From Methylomonas koyamae (GTDB lineage: Bacteria > Pseudomonadota > Gammaproteobacteria > Methylococcales > Methylomonadaceae), in NCBI RefSeq assembly GCF_001644025.1, contig NZ_LUUK01000023.1:1-45746 (forward strand): a stretch of 45,746 nt of DNA, given 5' to 3'. A program made the position numbers and the translations under genes. A model generated the notes under the pieces. That model did not search any database and had not been told where the DNA came from. It worked only from the letters and a program-made list of their open reading frames with translations. Within the stretch, counting starts at the first letter, position 1. Every line of letters starts with the position of its first letter. Below are positions 15,589-25,765 of this stretch, piece by piece.

Positions 15589-16488
15589 ATGCAGGAACGC
15601 ATCAATTACCAGCATTTGTTTTATTTTTGGCATGTGGCCCGCGAAGCCAGCATCACTCGGGCCTGCGAAAAATTGCATCTGGCTCAGCCGACCGTCAGCG
15701 GCCAACTGGCGGTATTCGAACAAGCCATCGGCGACAAGTTGTTCTTCAAAAGCGGCCGCAAGTTGCTGCTAACCGATACCGGGCGGGTGGTGTTTCATTA
15801 CGCGGACGAGATATTCACGCTGGGCCGGGAACTGACCAATACCTTGAAAGGCCTGCCGACCGGGCGAGCCTGGCGCTTGACGGTCGGCGTATCCGACGCA
15901 TTGCCCAAGTTGGCGGTGTACCGGCTGATCGAACCGGTTTTCCGCTTGCCGGAACCGGTCCAGATTCATTGCTACGAAGACAAGGCCGACCGGCTGTTGG
16001 CCGAGATTGCCGTGCAAGGCGTCGATTTGGTACTGTCGGATACGCCGCTGACCCCGGCCAGCGGCGCCAAGGCCTTCAACCACTTTCTGGGCGAATGCGA
16101 TGTCAGCGTGTTCGGCAGTCCCGGCTTGGCGGCGACTTATCGGGATCGCTTTCCGCGCTCGCTGACCGGCGCGCCGTTCTTGCTGCCGACCGGCAATACC
16201 GCGCTGCGGCGCTCGTTGGACTTATGGTTCGACGCCAACGGGATCAGTCCCAACATCCAGGCCGAAATCGAAGACAGCGCGCTGCTGAAGACTTTCGGCG
16301 CCGGCGGCGCCGGCCTGTTCGTCGCGCCGAGCGCGGTGGCCGGCGAAATTTGCCGGCAATACGGCGTCGAGGTGTTGGGCCGAATCGAAACGGTGCTGGA
16401 ACGTTTTTACGCGATTACGCTACGCCGCAAACAGCAACATCCGGCCGTCACCGCGATCCTCGACCACGCCAGGGACGGCTGGTTGTGA
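15589..16488 (+). CDS. LysR-family regulator, NhaR-like
   Basis: This 299-residue protein begins INYQHLFYFWHVAREASITRACEKLHLAQPTVS, an N-terminal winged helix-turn-helix of the NhaR type (the Phe-Tyr-Phe-Trp-His pattern is typical). A LysR substrate-binding domain follows (about 90-295). NhaR in E. coli responds to sodium and pH and activates nhaA, but no antiporter gene is near here. The divergent neighbour is ppc. The effector is unknown. The start has AAAGG just upstream. The gene ends 7 bases before the convergent HD-GYP regulator gene. Confidence 0.88.
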   Translation: MQERINYQHLFYFWHVAREASITRACEKLHLAQPTVSGQLAVFEQAIGDKLFFKSGRKLLLTDTGRVVFHYADEIFTLGRELTNTLKGLPTGRAWRLTVGVSDALPKLAVYRLIEPVFRLPEPVQIHCYEDKADRLLAEIAVQGVDLVLSDTPLTPASGAKAFNHFLGECDVSVFGSPGLAATYRDRFPRSLTGAPFLLPTGNTALRRSLDLWFDANGISPNIQAEIEDSALLKTFGAGGAGLFVAPSAVAGEICRQYGVEVLGRIETVLERFYAITLRRKQQHPAVTAILDHARDGWL

Positions 16489-16495
16489 CGGCGCC

Positions 16496-17614
16496 TTATT
16501 CGCCGTCGCGGTATTGCTCAGCTATCGCCTCGAAGCGGCCGGCCAGCGCCGTCATCGCATCGGTGACGTCGGGATCGAACTGACTGCCGCGCCCCTCCCA
16601 GATCAATTTGACCGATTCGGCATGGCTGAAGGCCGGCTTGTAAACCCGCTTGGTAGTCAATGCGTCATAGACATCGGCGACCGACATTAACCGGGCGCTA
16701 ATCGGAATGCTATCGCCGCGCAAACCGCGCGGATAGCCGTTGCCGTCCCAACGCTCGTGATGGCAATAGGCAATATCGGCCGCGCACTCCAGGAATGCCC
16801 CCTCGCCGTCGCCGAATTCGCGAGCCGCCGACACGATCGCGTCGCGACCGGCCTCGCAATGCCGTTTCATGATCACCCACTCGGCATCGGTCAATTTACC
16901 GGGCTTCAGCAACACCGCGTCGGGAATCGCCACCTTGCCGATGTCGTGCAGCGGCGCGGTTTTGTACATCAACTCGATGGTTTCGTCGTTCAAGCAATTT
17001 CGGAACCGCGGGTGGCCGCGCAGGGCTTCACCCAGTTCGCGCACATAATTTTGGGTGCGACGGATGTGATTGCCGGTTTCGTTATCGCGGACCTCGGCAA
17101 GCGCGCAAAACGCCGAGATCACCGAGCCTTGGGCCGCGATTAGCTGCCGGTTGCGCTGCAATAACTCCTCGGTGCGCTCGGCCACCAACTGCTCCAGATT
17201 TTCGTTGTGCCGGCGCAGCTCTCGCGTGGTATCGGCCAGGGCCAGATGATTGCGCACCCTGGCCAACACCACCGGCGGCGACACGGGCTTGTGAATGAAA
17301 TCGGCGGCGCCCAACGACAAACCGTATTCCTCGTCAACCGGACTGTCCAGACTAGTTAAGAAAATCACCGGAATGGCGCGGGTGGCGGTATCGGCTTGCA
17401 AGCGCCGGCAGACTTCGTAGCCGTCGATACCCGGCATCACCACGTCCAGCAACACCAAATGCGGCGGACACCGGTCGACCAGTTCCAGCGCCTCGGCACC
17501 GTTAGTCGCGAAGCTGGTGGCGTAATGCCTCCCCAGGATGTGGTCCAGTAACTCAATATTGCTCAGCGAATCGTCGACAATCAAAACCCGTTGAGCCTTG
17601 TTTTGCGCGCTCAT
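16496..17614 (-). CDS. Response regulator with HD-GYP (cyclic di-GMP phosphodiesterase) output
   Basis: The 372-residue protein has an N-terminal receiver (about 8-125; phosphoacceptor D57 in LVLLDVVMPG, K109). A coiled-coil linker (130-160) and an HD-GYP domain (about 165-365) follow. The metal-binding pair is H223-D224 in PLHDIGKVAIPD, and the HHERWDGNGYP signature (285-295) is intact, so phosphodiesterase activity toward cyclic di-GMP is likely. It starts nine bases after the hybrid kinase gene, with AGGAGT before the ATG. The large kinase and its Hpt domain are the obvious phosphate source. It lacks a DNA-binding domain, so its output is second-messenger breakdown rather than transcription. 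Confidence 0.93.
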   Translation of the reverse strand: MSAQNKAQRVLIVDDSLSNIELLDHILGRHYATSFATNGAEALELVDRCPPHLVLLDVVMPGIDGYEVCRRLQADTATRAIPVIFLTSLDSPVDEEYGLSLGAADFIHKPVSPPVVLARVRNHLALADTTRELRRHNENLEQLVAERTEELLQRNRQLIAAQGSVISAFCALAEVRDNETGNHIRRTQNYVRELGEALRGHPRFRNCLNDETIELMYKTAPLHDIGKVAIPDAVLLKPGKLTDAEWVIMKRHCEAGRDAIVSAAREFGDGEGAFLECAADIAYCHHERWDGNGYPRGLRGDSIPISARLMSVADVYDALTTKRVYKPAFSHAESVKLIWEGRGSQFDPDVTDAMTALAGRFEAIAEQYRDGE

Positions 17615-17623
17615 GTTCTACTC

Positions 17624-20600
17624 CTAAGGTCTACGGTCTTCGCCGAGTGTGGCCAATTCGACCAACGCGGCGTCGTAACGCAATTGTTTGACCGCTTGGA
17701 CGACTTTGGCGAATTGCTCCGCCAAAATCGGATCGTCCAGCGTTCCTTCCAGTTCGTCGACCAGATGGCGGGCCTCCAAACTTTTACTCCGCAACTGCTG
17801 CTCGAGCAAGGCCAGGCGCGGCCAAAACTCCCCCGCTCCACCGCCGCTCGGCGCCGCCGGGACAGCGGCGGCATCGAGTGTCAGCGCGGCCAAGCGCGCC
17901 GTCATCGCCTCGCATTCGCTCGCCAGGGTTGCCGCCAACTCGGCCCAGTTTTGGGCGCCGGCGGATTTCAGCAAGCGCCCTAATCGATCGGCCGGACCGG
18001 CAATGCTATCCAGGCCCAAATTGCCGGCCTCGCCTTTCAGATTGTGGGCCAGCTGATAGAGCGCTTCATTATCGCCGTCGCCCGCCAAGCGCCGAATTTG
18101 CGCGCCGGCATCGCCATGACGCTCGGCAAAGCGTGCCAACAAGCGCCGATAGAACAGCGGATCACCGCCCATGCGTCGCAACGCCACCCCGACCGAAACG
18201 CCCGGCAAGGCCCGCGCCAATCCGGCGATTTCGGCTTCGCTATCGACCGCGGCCGGCGCCGCATCGACGGTCCCGGCCGACTCAAGTATCGTCACCGGCC
18301 GCTCTCCGCCCTGCTTGACCCAGCGCGCCAGCACTTCGGCGAGTTCTCGCGGCTCAACCGGCTTGGCGACGTGGCCGTTCATGCCCGCCAACGCGCAAGC
18401 CTCGCGATCTTGCGCCATCGCCGCCGCCGTCATCGCGATGATCGGTAAATGCCGGCCCTCCGCCAGGGCCCGAATTCGCCGGGTCGCTTCCAGGCCATCC
18501 ATGACGGGCATGTGCAAATCCATCAACACCGCATCGAAACGCTGGCGCTGCACCAGATCAACGGCCTCCTGCCCATTGTTAGCCAGCTCCACCGACAATC
18601 CGCTTTTCGTCAAAAACTCTCTAGCCACTTGCTGATTGAGTTCGTTATCCTCGACCAATAGAATCCGGGCGCCGCGTATGCCATCCAACAACACCCGGCT
18701 GGTTTCGAACACGTCGGCGGTCGGTTTCGACCTAACGTGCTCCTGACGTTGCAGCGCCATCAAAACGTCAAACATTTCAGACGGCGTCACCGGCTTGCCG
18801 ACAATCGCGTCGATCAAGGCGCCGTCGGTGGCGGCGGCCAGTTCTTCTCGGCCAAAACCGGTCACCATTACCGTAATCGGCGGCCGATTCTCCGGCTTCA
18901 GTTCGGCCAAGGCCCGAGCGAACTCCAGCCCGTTCATCGCCGGCATTTTCCAATCCAGGATCAACAAATCGTAGGGTTGACCGTCGCGTTCGGCCTCTTC
19001 GAAAAACCGCAAACCGGCGGCGCCGGAGTCGGCGGTCGTCACTTGAAAGCCCCAGCTTTGCAGCATGGTCCGCAGAATCAGCAAAGAGGTTTCCTGATCG
19101 TCGACCACCAGCGTCCGCATCGCCCGCAAGTCGTGCAAGCCGCGGCCGGGCTTGGCTCGCGGTTTTTGCGGATCCGGCAAACCCAGCCACACGGTAAACA
19201 CGAACGTACTGCCGCGCCCCGGTTCGCTGGACAATGCGATGCGGCCGCGCATCATCTCGACCAGGCGTTTGCAAATCGTCAGGCCCAGGCCGGTACCGCC
19301 AAAACGGCGGGTGATGCCGGCCTCGGCCTGCACGAACGGCCGGAACAATCGGTTGGCCTGATCCGCCGTCAAGCCGATCCCGGTATCGCGCACCGCGAAG
19401 CGCAAGCACACCGCGTCCGCCGTGATCTCTTTTTGCTCGACCTTCAAATGCACTTCGCCGCGCTCGGTAAATTTGATGGCGTTACCGACCAGATTGTCGA
19501 CAATCTGGCTCAGCCGCAACGGATCGCCGACCAGCCACTCCGGAACGTCCGGGGCCATGTCGATAAACAATTCGATCCCTTTCTCCTCGGCCCGAAACGA
19601 AAACAAATCGGCGGTGGCGCGCAAAATATCTTCTAAACAAAAATCGACCGCCTCGATGTCTATCCGGCCCGCTTCGATTTTCGAATAATCCAAAATATCG
19701 TTGAGTATGCCCAGCAGAGCCTGCGACGCATTCAATACCTTGCCCAGATAATCGCGTTGTTGTTGACTAAGCTCGGTATCCAACGCTAAGCGGGTCAAAC
19801 CGATGATCGCGTTCATCGGGGTGCGGATTTCGTGACTCATATTCGCTAGAAAATCCGACTTGGCGCGGTTGGCGTCGTCGGCCAGCTTCCGGGCTTCCAG
19901 CAGTTCGGCGGTGCGTTCGTCGACCAAGCGCTCCAGATGATCTCGATAATGCGCCAATTCCTCTTCGTTGCGTTTCCGGTCGGTGACATCCATCCGAATG
20001 CCGAGCACGCGTCCGACCGCGCCGTCCGCGCCGCGTTCCACGTTGAAAGCCTTGGCGCTCAACCAACGGTATTCGCCGTCGGCGTGGCGGATCCGCGCCT
20101 CGTAGGTGTAGGCGTCGGCTTGCTTGGCCAACACGCTGTTGATTTTGCCGGCCACCATCGCCCGGTCGTCCGGATGCACCCGCTCCAGCCATTCTTCGCG
20201 GTCGCCTTGACCATCCTTGGGCGAGTAACCCAACATGCTGTAGTAAATCGGCGAAACCACGAAACGATCGCTGACCACATCCCAGTCGAAAATACCGATT
20301 TGCGCGGCTTCCAGCGTCAGCCGCAAGCGCTCTTCGGACATCCGCAATTTTTCCTCGGTTTGCTTGCGGTCGGTGACGTCCAGCGTAAAACCGTTGACGA
20401 CGCCGTTGGCGTCGGCCCTGGCCGACAGCGAGAACCATTTGGTATGGCCGCCGGCCAACACAGCGCGGGTTTCGAATTCGCGGACTTCCCGGTCGGATTC
20501 CAAAGCCTTGCATAATTGCGTGGAGTCGGCGAAGCGAAAGTCGGCGCCACCATAAGTAGCCATGAATTCTTCGACCGACTCGCAATCGAACTGCCGAGCC

Positions 20601-21679
20601 ATCGTCAGGTTGGCGAACAGGTGTTTGCCCTGGTTGTCGCATTGGAAGACGCCGATCGGCGCGTTTTCGACGATATAGCGGTATTTTTTTTCGTTGCTTT
20701 GCCACTTCAGCAGACCGTAACGGGCCGTCAGCATTAATTTCAGCGACAACAGCGCGATCAGCAGACCGGCGGCCCCGTACCAGCGCAGGTGCTCGTACCA
20801 TTCGGCCAGATAGTCCTGCTCGGCGATGGCCGCCAGTACGAATAAGGGGTAATGGCCCACCCGGCGGAAGCTGTAAAGGCGTTTAACGCCGTCGGCCGGA
20901 CTGATTTCGACGTAATGACCGCGATCGCTACCGCGCGCGACAAAACCGAGCACCGGGTGGTCGGGAAAAGGTTGGGCGGCGTCCTCGGTCAGCATCGGAT
21001 GACGCGCCAGCAAGCGCATCGCGTCGTCGCGCAGCACGACCGCGCCGTGTTCGCCCAAATCCAGTGTCGCGTAAAACTTTTCGAAGGAACTCAACAGCGT
21101 CACAACGTTGACGACACCGGCAAAGCGGCCGTCCGGACCGTCTATGCGCCGGGTCAGCGAGATTTTTCGCAGACCCAGGGTCTTGGAAATCTGCGGCGGC
21201 GAGATCGATAAACCGACGCTGGGGTCGGCGCGGTGGCGTTGGAAATATTCACGATCCGCGATACTGATCGGCGGCTGGGTGTCCAGCGAACTGTAAAGAC
21301 AATCACCTCGGGCATCGAACACCTGAATCGCGCCGGTTTCGATGATAGCCGCGTCGTTGAGTCTGGCGGCCTTGTCCATCAGCAAACGATGCAGTTCCAA
21401 CGCGCGTTCGGTCTGGTCGCCCAAGCGCGCCTTCATATCGTCGGCCCGCAAATGGCCCAGTACGTCGTTCAAGATCAAATCGATTTTTTGCACGGTCGCC
21501 AGCGCGTGCCCTTCCAGGACCATAGCGATGTTTTCGGTTTCGACCCGGGCGTGGGCAATGCGCTGTAGCCGCTCCTGCCACAGGCTAAATCCCATCAATA
21601 CCGCAAAGCCGACAACCCCGACCAATCCGGCCAAACTCGCCGTGCCCAGAGAGAAGCGATTGAAAAATCGTGACGTCAT
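17624..21679 (-). CDS. Hybrid sensor histidine kinase (Cache, PAS, PAS, HisKA, HATPase, REC, REC, Hpt)
   Basis: The 1351-residue phosphorelay kinase starts with a transmembrane helix (about 14-33). A large periplasmic dCache-like sensor (40-300) and a second membrane helix (about 310-330) follow. Two PAS domains (about 345-460 and 470-590) come next, then HisKA with HEIRTPMN (about 640), HATPase with GTGLGLTICKRL, two receivers (LLILDWKMP and VLMDLHMP) and a C-terminal Hpt domain with HNLKGEAGNL. All phosphorelay residues look intact. The start is the ATG at 21679, with GGGGA five bases upstream; an in-frame TTG at 21691 is less likely. It sits between the chemoreceptor gene (37 bases) and the HD-GYP gene (9 bases), so the three form one sensory operon. 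Confidence 0.93.
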   Translation of the reverse strand: MTSRFFNRFSLGTASLAGLVGVVGFAVLMGFSLWQERLQRIAHARVETENIAMVLEGHALATVQKIDLILNDVLGHLRADDMKARLGDQTERALELHRLLMDKAARLNDAAIIETGAIQVFDARGDCLYSSLDTQPPISIADREYFQRHRADPSVGLSISPPQISKTLGLRKISLTRRIDGPDGRFAGVVNVVTLLSSFEKFYATLDLGEHGAVVLRDDAMRLLARHPMLTEDAAQPFPDHPVLGFVARGSDRGHYVEISPADGVKRLYSFRRVGHYPLFVLAAIAEQDYLAEWYEHLRWYGAAGLLIALLSLKLMLTARYGLLKWQSNEKKYRYIVENAPIGVFQCDNQGKHLFANLTMARQFDCESVEEFMATYGGADFRFADSTQLCKALESDREVREFETRAVLAGGHTKWFSLSARADANGVVNGFTLDVTDRKQTEEKLRMSEERLRLTLEAAQIGIFDWDVVSDRFVVSPIYYSMLGYSPKDGQGDREEWLERVHPDDRAMVAGKINSVLAKQADAYTYEARIRHADGEYRWLSAKAFNVERGADGAVGRVLGIRMDVTDRKRNEEELAHYRDHLERLVDERTAELLEARKLADDANRAKSDFLANMSHEIRTPMNAIIGLTRLALDTELSQQQRDYLGKVLNASQALLGILNDILDYSKIEAGRIDIEAVDFCLEDILRATADLFSFRAEEKGIELFIDMAPDVPEWLVGDPLRLSQIVDNLVGNAIKFTERGEVHLKVEQKEITADAVCLRFAVRDTGIGLTADQANRLFRPFVQAEAGITRRFGGTGLGLTICKRLVEMMRGRIALSSEPGRGSTFVFTVWLGLPDPQKPRAKPGRGLHDLRAMRTLVVDDQETSLLILRTMLQSWGFQVTTADSGAAGLRFFEEAERDGQPYDLLILDWKMPAMNGLEFARALAELKPENRPPITVMVTGFGREELAAATDGALIDAIVGKPVTPSEMFDVLMALQRQEHVRSKPTADVFETSRVLLDGIRGARILLVEDNELNQQVAREFLTKSGLSVELANNGQEAVDLVQRQRFDAVLMDLHMPVMDGLEATRRIRALAEGRHLPIIAMTAAAMAQDREACALAGMNGHVAKPVEPRELAEVLARWVKQGGERPVTILESAGTVDAAPAAVDSEAEIAGLARALPGVSVGVALRRMGGDPLFYRRLLARFAERHGDAGAQIRRLAGDGDNEALYQLAHNLKGEAGNLGLDSIAGPADRLGRLLKSAGAQNWAELAATLASECEAMTARLAALTLDAAAVPAAPSGGGAGEFWPRLALLEQQLRSKSLEARHLVDELEGTLDDPILAEQFAKVVQAVKQLRYDAALVELATLGEDRRP

Positions 21680-21716
21680 CGGCGTCCCCAACCGTTCAAA
21701 AAGCCGCGACCCTCAT

Positions 21717-23552
21717 TCAAAAACGTTTGAATCGTCCGCGCGGCGCGTCCGGACGCACGGATTTTTCGGCGGCGGGCCCCGCTGCTTCGCCTATGTCGAA
21801 AAACCGCATCAATTCCAACAATTGGTCGGTTTGTCCAGTCATGCCGCCGGCAGTGGCGGCCAACTGCTCGCTGGCCGACGCGTTTTGCTGGGTGGCTTGG
21901 TTCATTTGCGACATCGCCGCGTTGATCTGGCTGACGCCAATCGACTGCTCGTGCGACGCGGCGGCGATTTCCCGAATCAACTCCGAGGTTTTGGCGATGC
22001 CCGGCACGATATGGTCCAGCAAGTTACCGGCGCTTTCGGCGGTTTCGACACTGGTTTCGGCCAGTTTGCCGATTTCCCGAGCCGCGACCTGACTGCGCTC
22101 CGCCAACTTGCGTACTTCGGCGGCGACCACCGCGAAGCCTTTGCCGTGGTCGCCGGCCCGGGCCGCCTCGATCGCCGCGTTCAAGGCCAGCATGTTGGTT
22201 TGGTAGGCAATATCGTCGATGATGCCGATCTTGGCGGCGATCTGCTGCATCGCCGTCACGGTTTGCCGGACTGCCGCGCCGCCGGTCGCCGCCTCTTGCG
22301 CGGCCTCGCCGGCCATGCCGTCGGTAATTCGGGCATTATCGGCGTTCTGTTCGATGCTGGCCGCCATTTGCTCGATGCTGGCGCTGGTCTGTTCGGCCCC
22401 GCTGGCCTGCTGACTAGCGGCGCTGGCCAAGGCTTGCGAAGTGGCGTCGATCTGCTCGGCGGCGTTACGCAACGCATCGGCCGCCAGCATCACCTGACCG
22501 ATGGTTTCGGCCAGACGGTTGATCGTGTTGTTAACGGTATTTTTAAAGTTCAGGAATTGGCCGCGATAGTCACCGTCCAGGGTTCGGGTCAATTTGCCGC
22601 GTTCGACCTCTTCCAGGACCGCGATCGCGGCGCTGACCGGTTCGACGATCGCTTCCAGGGTCCGATTGATTCCGGCGACGATATTGCGATAGGCGCCGCG
22701 ATGCTGGTCCGCGTCGGCCCGGACTTCCAGTCGCCCGTCGGACACCGCGCCCACCAGTAGTTCGGTATCGGCCACCATGGCCCGCAGGCTGAGCCGGACG
22801 CTTTCCATCGCCTTTAGCAACTGACCGGTCTCCTCGGTACGTTCGGTCTTCAGCTCGAAATTCAAATCGCCGTCGGCCATGCGCCGCGCCGCGTCCAGCG
22901 CGGGTCGCAGCGACTCGGCAATATGCCGAGGAAAGACCCACACAAAGGCCAAGGCCAAGGCCAATCCCACCGACAGCGCCGCCAAGGACACCCGCACGCT
23001 GAACGCCACGTCCGCGCCGGCGGCCGCACGCAAACTGTCGGCTTGAGCGTTGACCAACTCGGTCAATTCGTTGATGACCGCCCGGGCTTTCTCGAAATCG
23101 GCCTCGCCTTTTTGATAGGGGGCAGGCTTACCGGCTAAAGCCGAGGCGATATTGGCTTGACTTTGCTTAACCCAAGCCTGAAAGGAAGAATCGAAGCGGG
23201 CTTCGTACTGGCCGGCATTCGGCAGGTCGGACAAGGCCAGAAACTTGCTGAAGCGAGTACGGGCCTGTTGCAGGTTCTCGGCGTGAAACGCCTTGAGTTT
23301 GTCGGCCGCCGCGCTGTCCAAACCGGGCGATTGTAGGGTACGTTCCGCCAGCATTGCCTGATACATGTCGCGGTCGCTTTCCAGCAATACCGCCAGCGCC
23401 GGCAATTCGACCTCGCCCAGGCGCCGGGTGTGATCGCCCAGTTTCGATAGATAGTTGTAGCCGAGCCCGGCCACCACGACCAACACCAAGGACATCAACG
23501 CAATCGGAATCGCGGTTTTCACCCGAATCGACAAGTTCGCAAAACTTTCCAT
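21717..23552 (-). CDS. Methyl-accepting chemotaxis protein
   Basis: This 611-residue receptor has a first transmembrane helix (about 12-33) and a four-helix-bundle-like periplasmic sensor (34-180). A second helix (about 188-208), HAMP and HAMP-like regions, and a long cytoplasmic signalling coiled coil follow. Its conserved tip reads [20 protein letters not shown]. The tail lacks the NWETF-type pentapeptide that recruits CheR in enteric receptors. The start at 23552 is preceded by GGGAGGGGAA; a much longer open frame upstream is rejected because it has no signal. It is the first gene of an operon with the hybrid kinase and HD-GYP regulator, hinting that its ligand signal may feed cyclic di-GMP control as well as motility. 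Confidence 0.93.
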   Translation of the reverse strand: MESFANLSIRVKTAIPIALMSLVLVVVAGLGYNYLSKLGDHTRRLGEVELPALAVLLESDRDMYQAMLAERTLQSPGLDSAAADKLKAFHAENLQQARTRFSKFLALSDLPNAGQYEARFDSSFQAWVKQSQANIASALAGKPAPYQKGEADFEKARAVINELTELVNAQADSLRAAAGADVAFSVRVSLAALSVGLALALAFVWVFPRHIAESLRPALDAARRMADGDLNFELKTERTEETGQLLKAMESVRLSLRAMVADTELLVGAVSDGRLEVRADADQHRGAYRNIVAGINRTLEAIVEPVSAAIAVLEEVERGKLTRTLDGDYRGQFLNFKNTVNNTINRLAETIGQVMLAADALRNAAEQIDATSQALASAASQQASGAEQTSASIEQMAASIEQNADNARITDGMAGEAAQEAATGGAAVRQTVTAMQQIAAKIGIIDDIAYQTNMLALNAAIEAARAGDHGKGFAVVAAEVRKLAERSQVAAREIGKLAETSVETAESAGNLLDHIVPGIAKTSELIREIAAASHEQSIGVSQINAAMSQMNQATQQNASASEQLAATAGGMTGQTDQLLELMRFFDIGEAAGPAAEKSVRPDAPRGRFKRF

Positions 23553-23703
23553 TTCCCCTCCCAGAAGGCTAGCGGCCGATACGCAAAAAACGGCCTCGTG
23601 AAGAAAGCATAGACCCGAATCGACCCTAGTTCCGGATTTGGTCGGCGGCGGGTTCGCATGGCTATATAGCGTCCGGTCAACGCTATTACCCAAGCAAGCG
23701 ACC

Positions 23704-23727
23704 AAGCACCTGCAAAATCCGGTGCTT
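23704..23727 (-). terminator. Hairpin at the autotransporter stop codon
   Basis: AAGCACC (23704-23710) pairs with GGTGCTT (23721-23727) around 10 nt, immediately at the TAA of the autotransporter gene. No T-run follows on the minus strand, so it is at best a weak intrinsic terminator or an mRNA 3'-end stabiliser. A perfect 10-bp palindrome, GCTATATAGC (23661-23670), lies just beyond. Confidence 0.4.
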
Positions 23728-25573
23728 AAAACGGAATCCTGGCCCCGAGCTCGACGGTATGATCGGAAATATAGGCTTGGCCGGCGCGGTATTCGTAACG
23801 TAAGAAGCCGGCTCGCCCTTCCGGCAAGGTCATCGCCAGCGAACCGCCCAAATTGAAATAGTCCCGGTCCGGGTTCTCGGTGGCGACGCTGAACGAACCG
23901 GTACCGGCCGCCGCCTGACTGAAGCGGGCTCGAATCGCGCGGCTGTCGTTCATATACTGATGCACCCATTCGAAACGAGCGCCCGGCGTCAACACCCCCC
24001 AGGGGGTACTGACCGATTTGCTGGCTTGCGCGCCTATCGTCGAGGTGACCGACTCCATGGCCTGACGGTCGTAGGTCAAACCCAGACCTCCGCCGCCGGC
24101 TTCCCGATAGGCATCGACTTGCGTGTTGATGTACTCCCAACGTAGGTAGGGATTGAGCACGAAACTATCGATGGCGACATCCTTGCCCAGACCCAGGCTG
24201 ATGCCGTACTGGTCGCCGTTGACCGAACTGCGCGCGACGGTATCGATGTCGCTTAAATTCAAGCGCCTGTCCATTTCGAACGCGTGCAATGCATAGCTCA
24301 TGATCCAATCGACATAAAAGTCGGCGGGGAGAAAGTAGCTGCCGTAGGACGAAAACTCGTAAGCATCGTTGGCCATTTTGCCGTTGTTGCGTTGGTAATC
24401 GGTGTTGGCCCCGCCGTAGCCGAACGAGGCGCCCCATACGAATTCGTCGGTAAACCGGTAATCGACGCCTAGCGTGACCGCCTTGCGGTCGACCTTGTAA
24501 CCCTGTTCCTTATAGCTGGCGTTACGCTGACCGACGTTGAATTGGCCCTTGATGAAAAAGCCCAGCGGACTGTCCCGAAACGGATCTTCGGCGGGATCGT
24601 CGCCGGCCGCGCCGCCGCGCGCCGGACTCAAGGCCGCCAGCAAAGCCTTGCCGACCGGCAGGGTCTCGCCGTTGATGTTGATCGTCGAATACCCGAGCAA
24701 GGTCGAACCTTGCGACCCCGAATTTCGTAAATTGACGATACGGCCGTGAATAATCGAAAACTGCTTGAACCCGAAATCGATCGCGGCGGCGCCTTGAGCC
24801 GCCACTTCATCCGGAATCACCTGGTTCAAATCGTTATTGGTGATGGTCTCGCAACGTGCCGCCAAAGCGCCGCTGGCATTTTCGCAAGCGGAGGTCAGGC
24901 CGTCGTAGATGGCTTGTTGGTTTGGCGAGAAGCCCGGATCGTTGGTCAGATTGGGCGTCGGATTTGGGGTTGGATCAGGCGTCGGCGTTGGATCCGGGGT
25001 CGGGGTTGGATCGGGCGTTGGGGTCGGATCCGGGGTTGGCGTTGGCGCGACATCGTTATCGGCGATCGAAATCGTGGCCCCGGAGCCGACATTGATCGAA
25101 CCGTCGCAGTCAGGCTGATACTGTAAGGTCAGATTGATCGTCTCGGTACTCTCAACCTCGCTGTCGTCGTTAATGTTGACCACGACGGTCGCCGAGCCGT
25201 TCTGGACCGCATCCAAGCTGAAATCGCCTCCGGAGATGCTGAAGTCGCTGCCGGCGGTGGCAGTACCACCGCTGGCGGAAACCACGCCGGAGACGAAACA
25301 ACTACCGTAATCGCTCCGCCCCAATGCCAAATTGACGGTGACCTCAACGGCACCGCCGGCCTCGTCGACGCTGTAACTGCTTGGAGAAAAGTCGAGCGTG
25401 TAAGCCTCGACCGCCGACGGCGCCGAAGCCAACGCCGCGAAGGCCGCTAAAATAAGCGACTTGGACGCGACGTTGCGCGGCTCGAGAACACTGAACGGGT
25501 ACGCTGGTTTACGACACGCCGGACCGGCGGCTGGGATAGCGCCGCTATCCGGGTTTGCCAAGGGTAATAACAT
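23726..25573 (-). CDS. Autotransporter-type surface protein with Calx-beta domain
   Basis: The roughly 615-residue protein has a signal segment ([20 protein letters not shown], ending near residue 57). A Calx-beta-like domain follows (about 58-155, with [13 protein letters not shown] and GSDFSISGG). Next come a TPTPDP-repeat linker (about 158-195) and a C-terminal autotransporter beta-barrel of about 280 residues, ending in Arg-Ile-Pro-Phe as outer-membrane proteins do. The Calx-beta fold often binds calcium or mediates adhesion. The usual enzymatic or beta-helical passenger is absent, so the domain and stalk may be the whole exposed part. The start is uncertain: ATG at 25573 gives a long N-region and no clear Shine-Dalgarno, and other in-frame starts extend much further upstream. 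Confidence 0.8.
   Translation of the reverse strand: MLLPLANPDSGAIPAAGPACRKPAYPFSVLEPRNVASKSLILAAFAALASAPSAVEAYTLDFSPSSYSVDEAGGAVEVTVNLALGRSDYGSCFVSGVVSASGGTATAGSDFSISGGDFSLDAVQNGSATVVVNINDDSEVESTETINLTLQYQPDCDGSINVGSGATISIADNDVAPTPTPDPTPTPDPTPTPDPTPTPDPTPNPTPNLTNDPGFSPNQQAIYDGLTSACENASGALAARCETITNNDLNQVIPDEVAAQGAAAIDFGFKQFSIIHGRIVNLRNSGSQGSTLLGYSTININGETLPVGKALLAALSPARGGAAGDDPAEDPFRDSPLGFFIKGQFNVGQRNASYKEQGYKVDRKAVTLGVDYRFTDEFVWGASFGYGGANTDYQRNNGKMANDAYEFSSYGSYFLPADFYVDWIMSYALHAFEMDRRLNLSDIDTVARSSVNGDQYGISLGLGKDVAIDSFVLNPYLRWEYINTQVDAYREAGGGGLGLTYDRQAMESVTSTIGAQASKSVSTPWGVLTPGARFEWVHQYMNDSRAIRARFSQAAAGTGSFSVATENPDRDYFNLGGSLAMTLPEGRAGFLRYEYRAGQAYISDHTVELGARIPF
24951..25047 (-). repeat. Thr-Pro-Asp-Pro tandem repeat (18-bp units) in the autotransporter
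   Basis: About four to five degenerate 18-bp units encode TPTPDP. They form a stiff proline-rich stalk between the Calx-beta domain and the barrel. Neighbouring units vary at third-base positions (gatcc/gatcg), so they are older than the exact 12-bp repeat at 2301-2348. The element is coding, not a CRISPR or regulatory repeat. Confidence 0.9.
25534..25550. repeat. 7-bp inverted repeat in the autotransporter 5' region
   Basis: GGATAGC (25534-25540) pairs with GCTATCC (25544-25550) around 3 nt. It lies inside the N-terminal coding extension just after the chosen ATG. If the true start were further downstream, this would be a leader hairpin able to affect translation. Confidence 0.45.
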
Positions 25574-25765
25574 CACGAGATGACACGGTAAAAAAATGAC
25601 AGCGTTAAAGATAGCCGTTGGGCAGCGTTCTGTGAATGGCGCGGCGGGAAATCCGGAGCGGCGGGCGGAAACCGCGTCCCGTGCGGAACCGCCGGGACGA
25701 ACGGCCCGAAACGAATCGCGGAATGCGCAATCTCCGGCCTCCCCTAGTGTTTCCAGCCCAATGGC

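Noticed and set aside
21717-24140. An 807-residue reading of the chemoreceptor
   Set aside because: The first ~196 residues have no domain or signal and overlap the autotransporter gene. The ATG at 23552 has a strong ribosome binding site and a membrane helix close behind.
24951-25047. Direct repeats that could suggest a CRISPR or regulatory array
   Set aside because: Units are contiguous, 18 bp, without spacers, and encode a proline stalk in frame.
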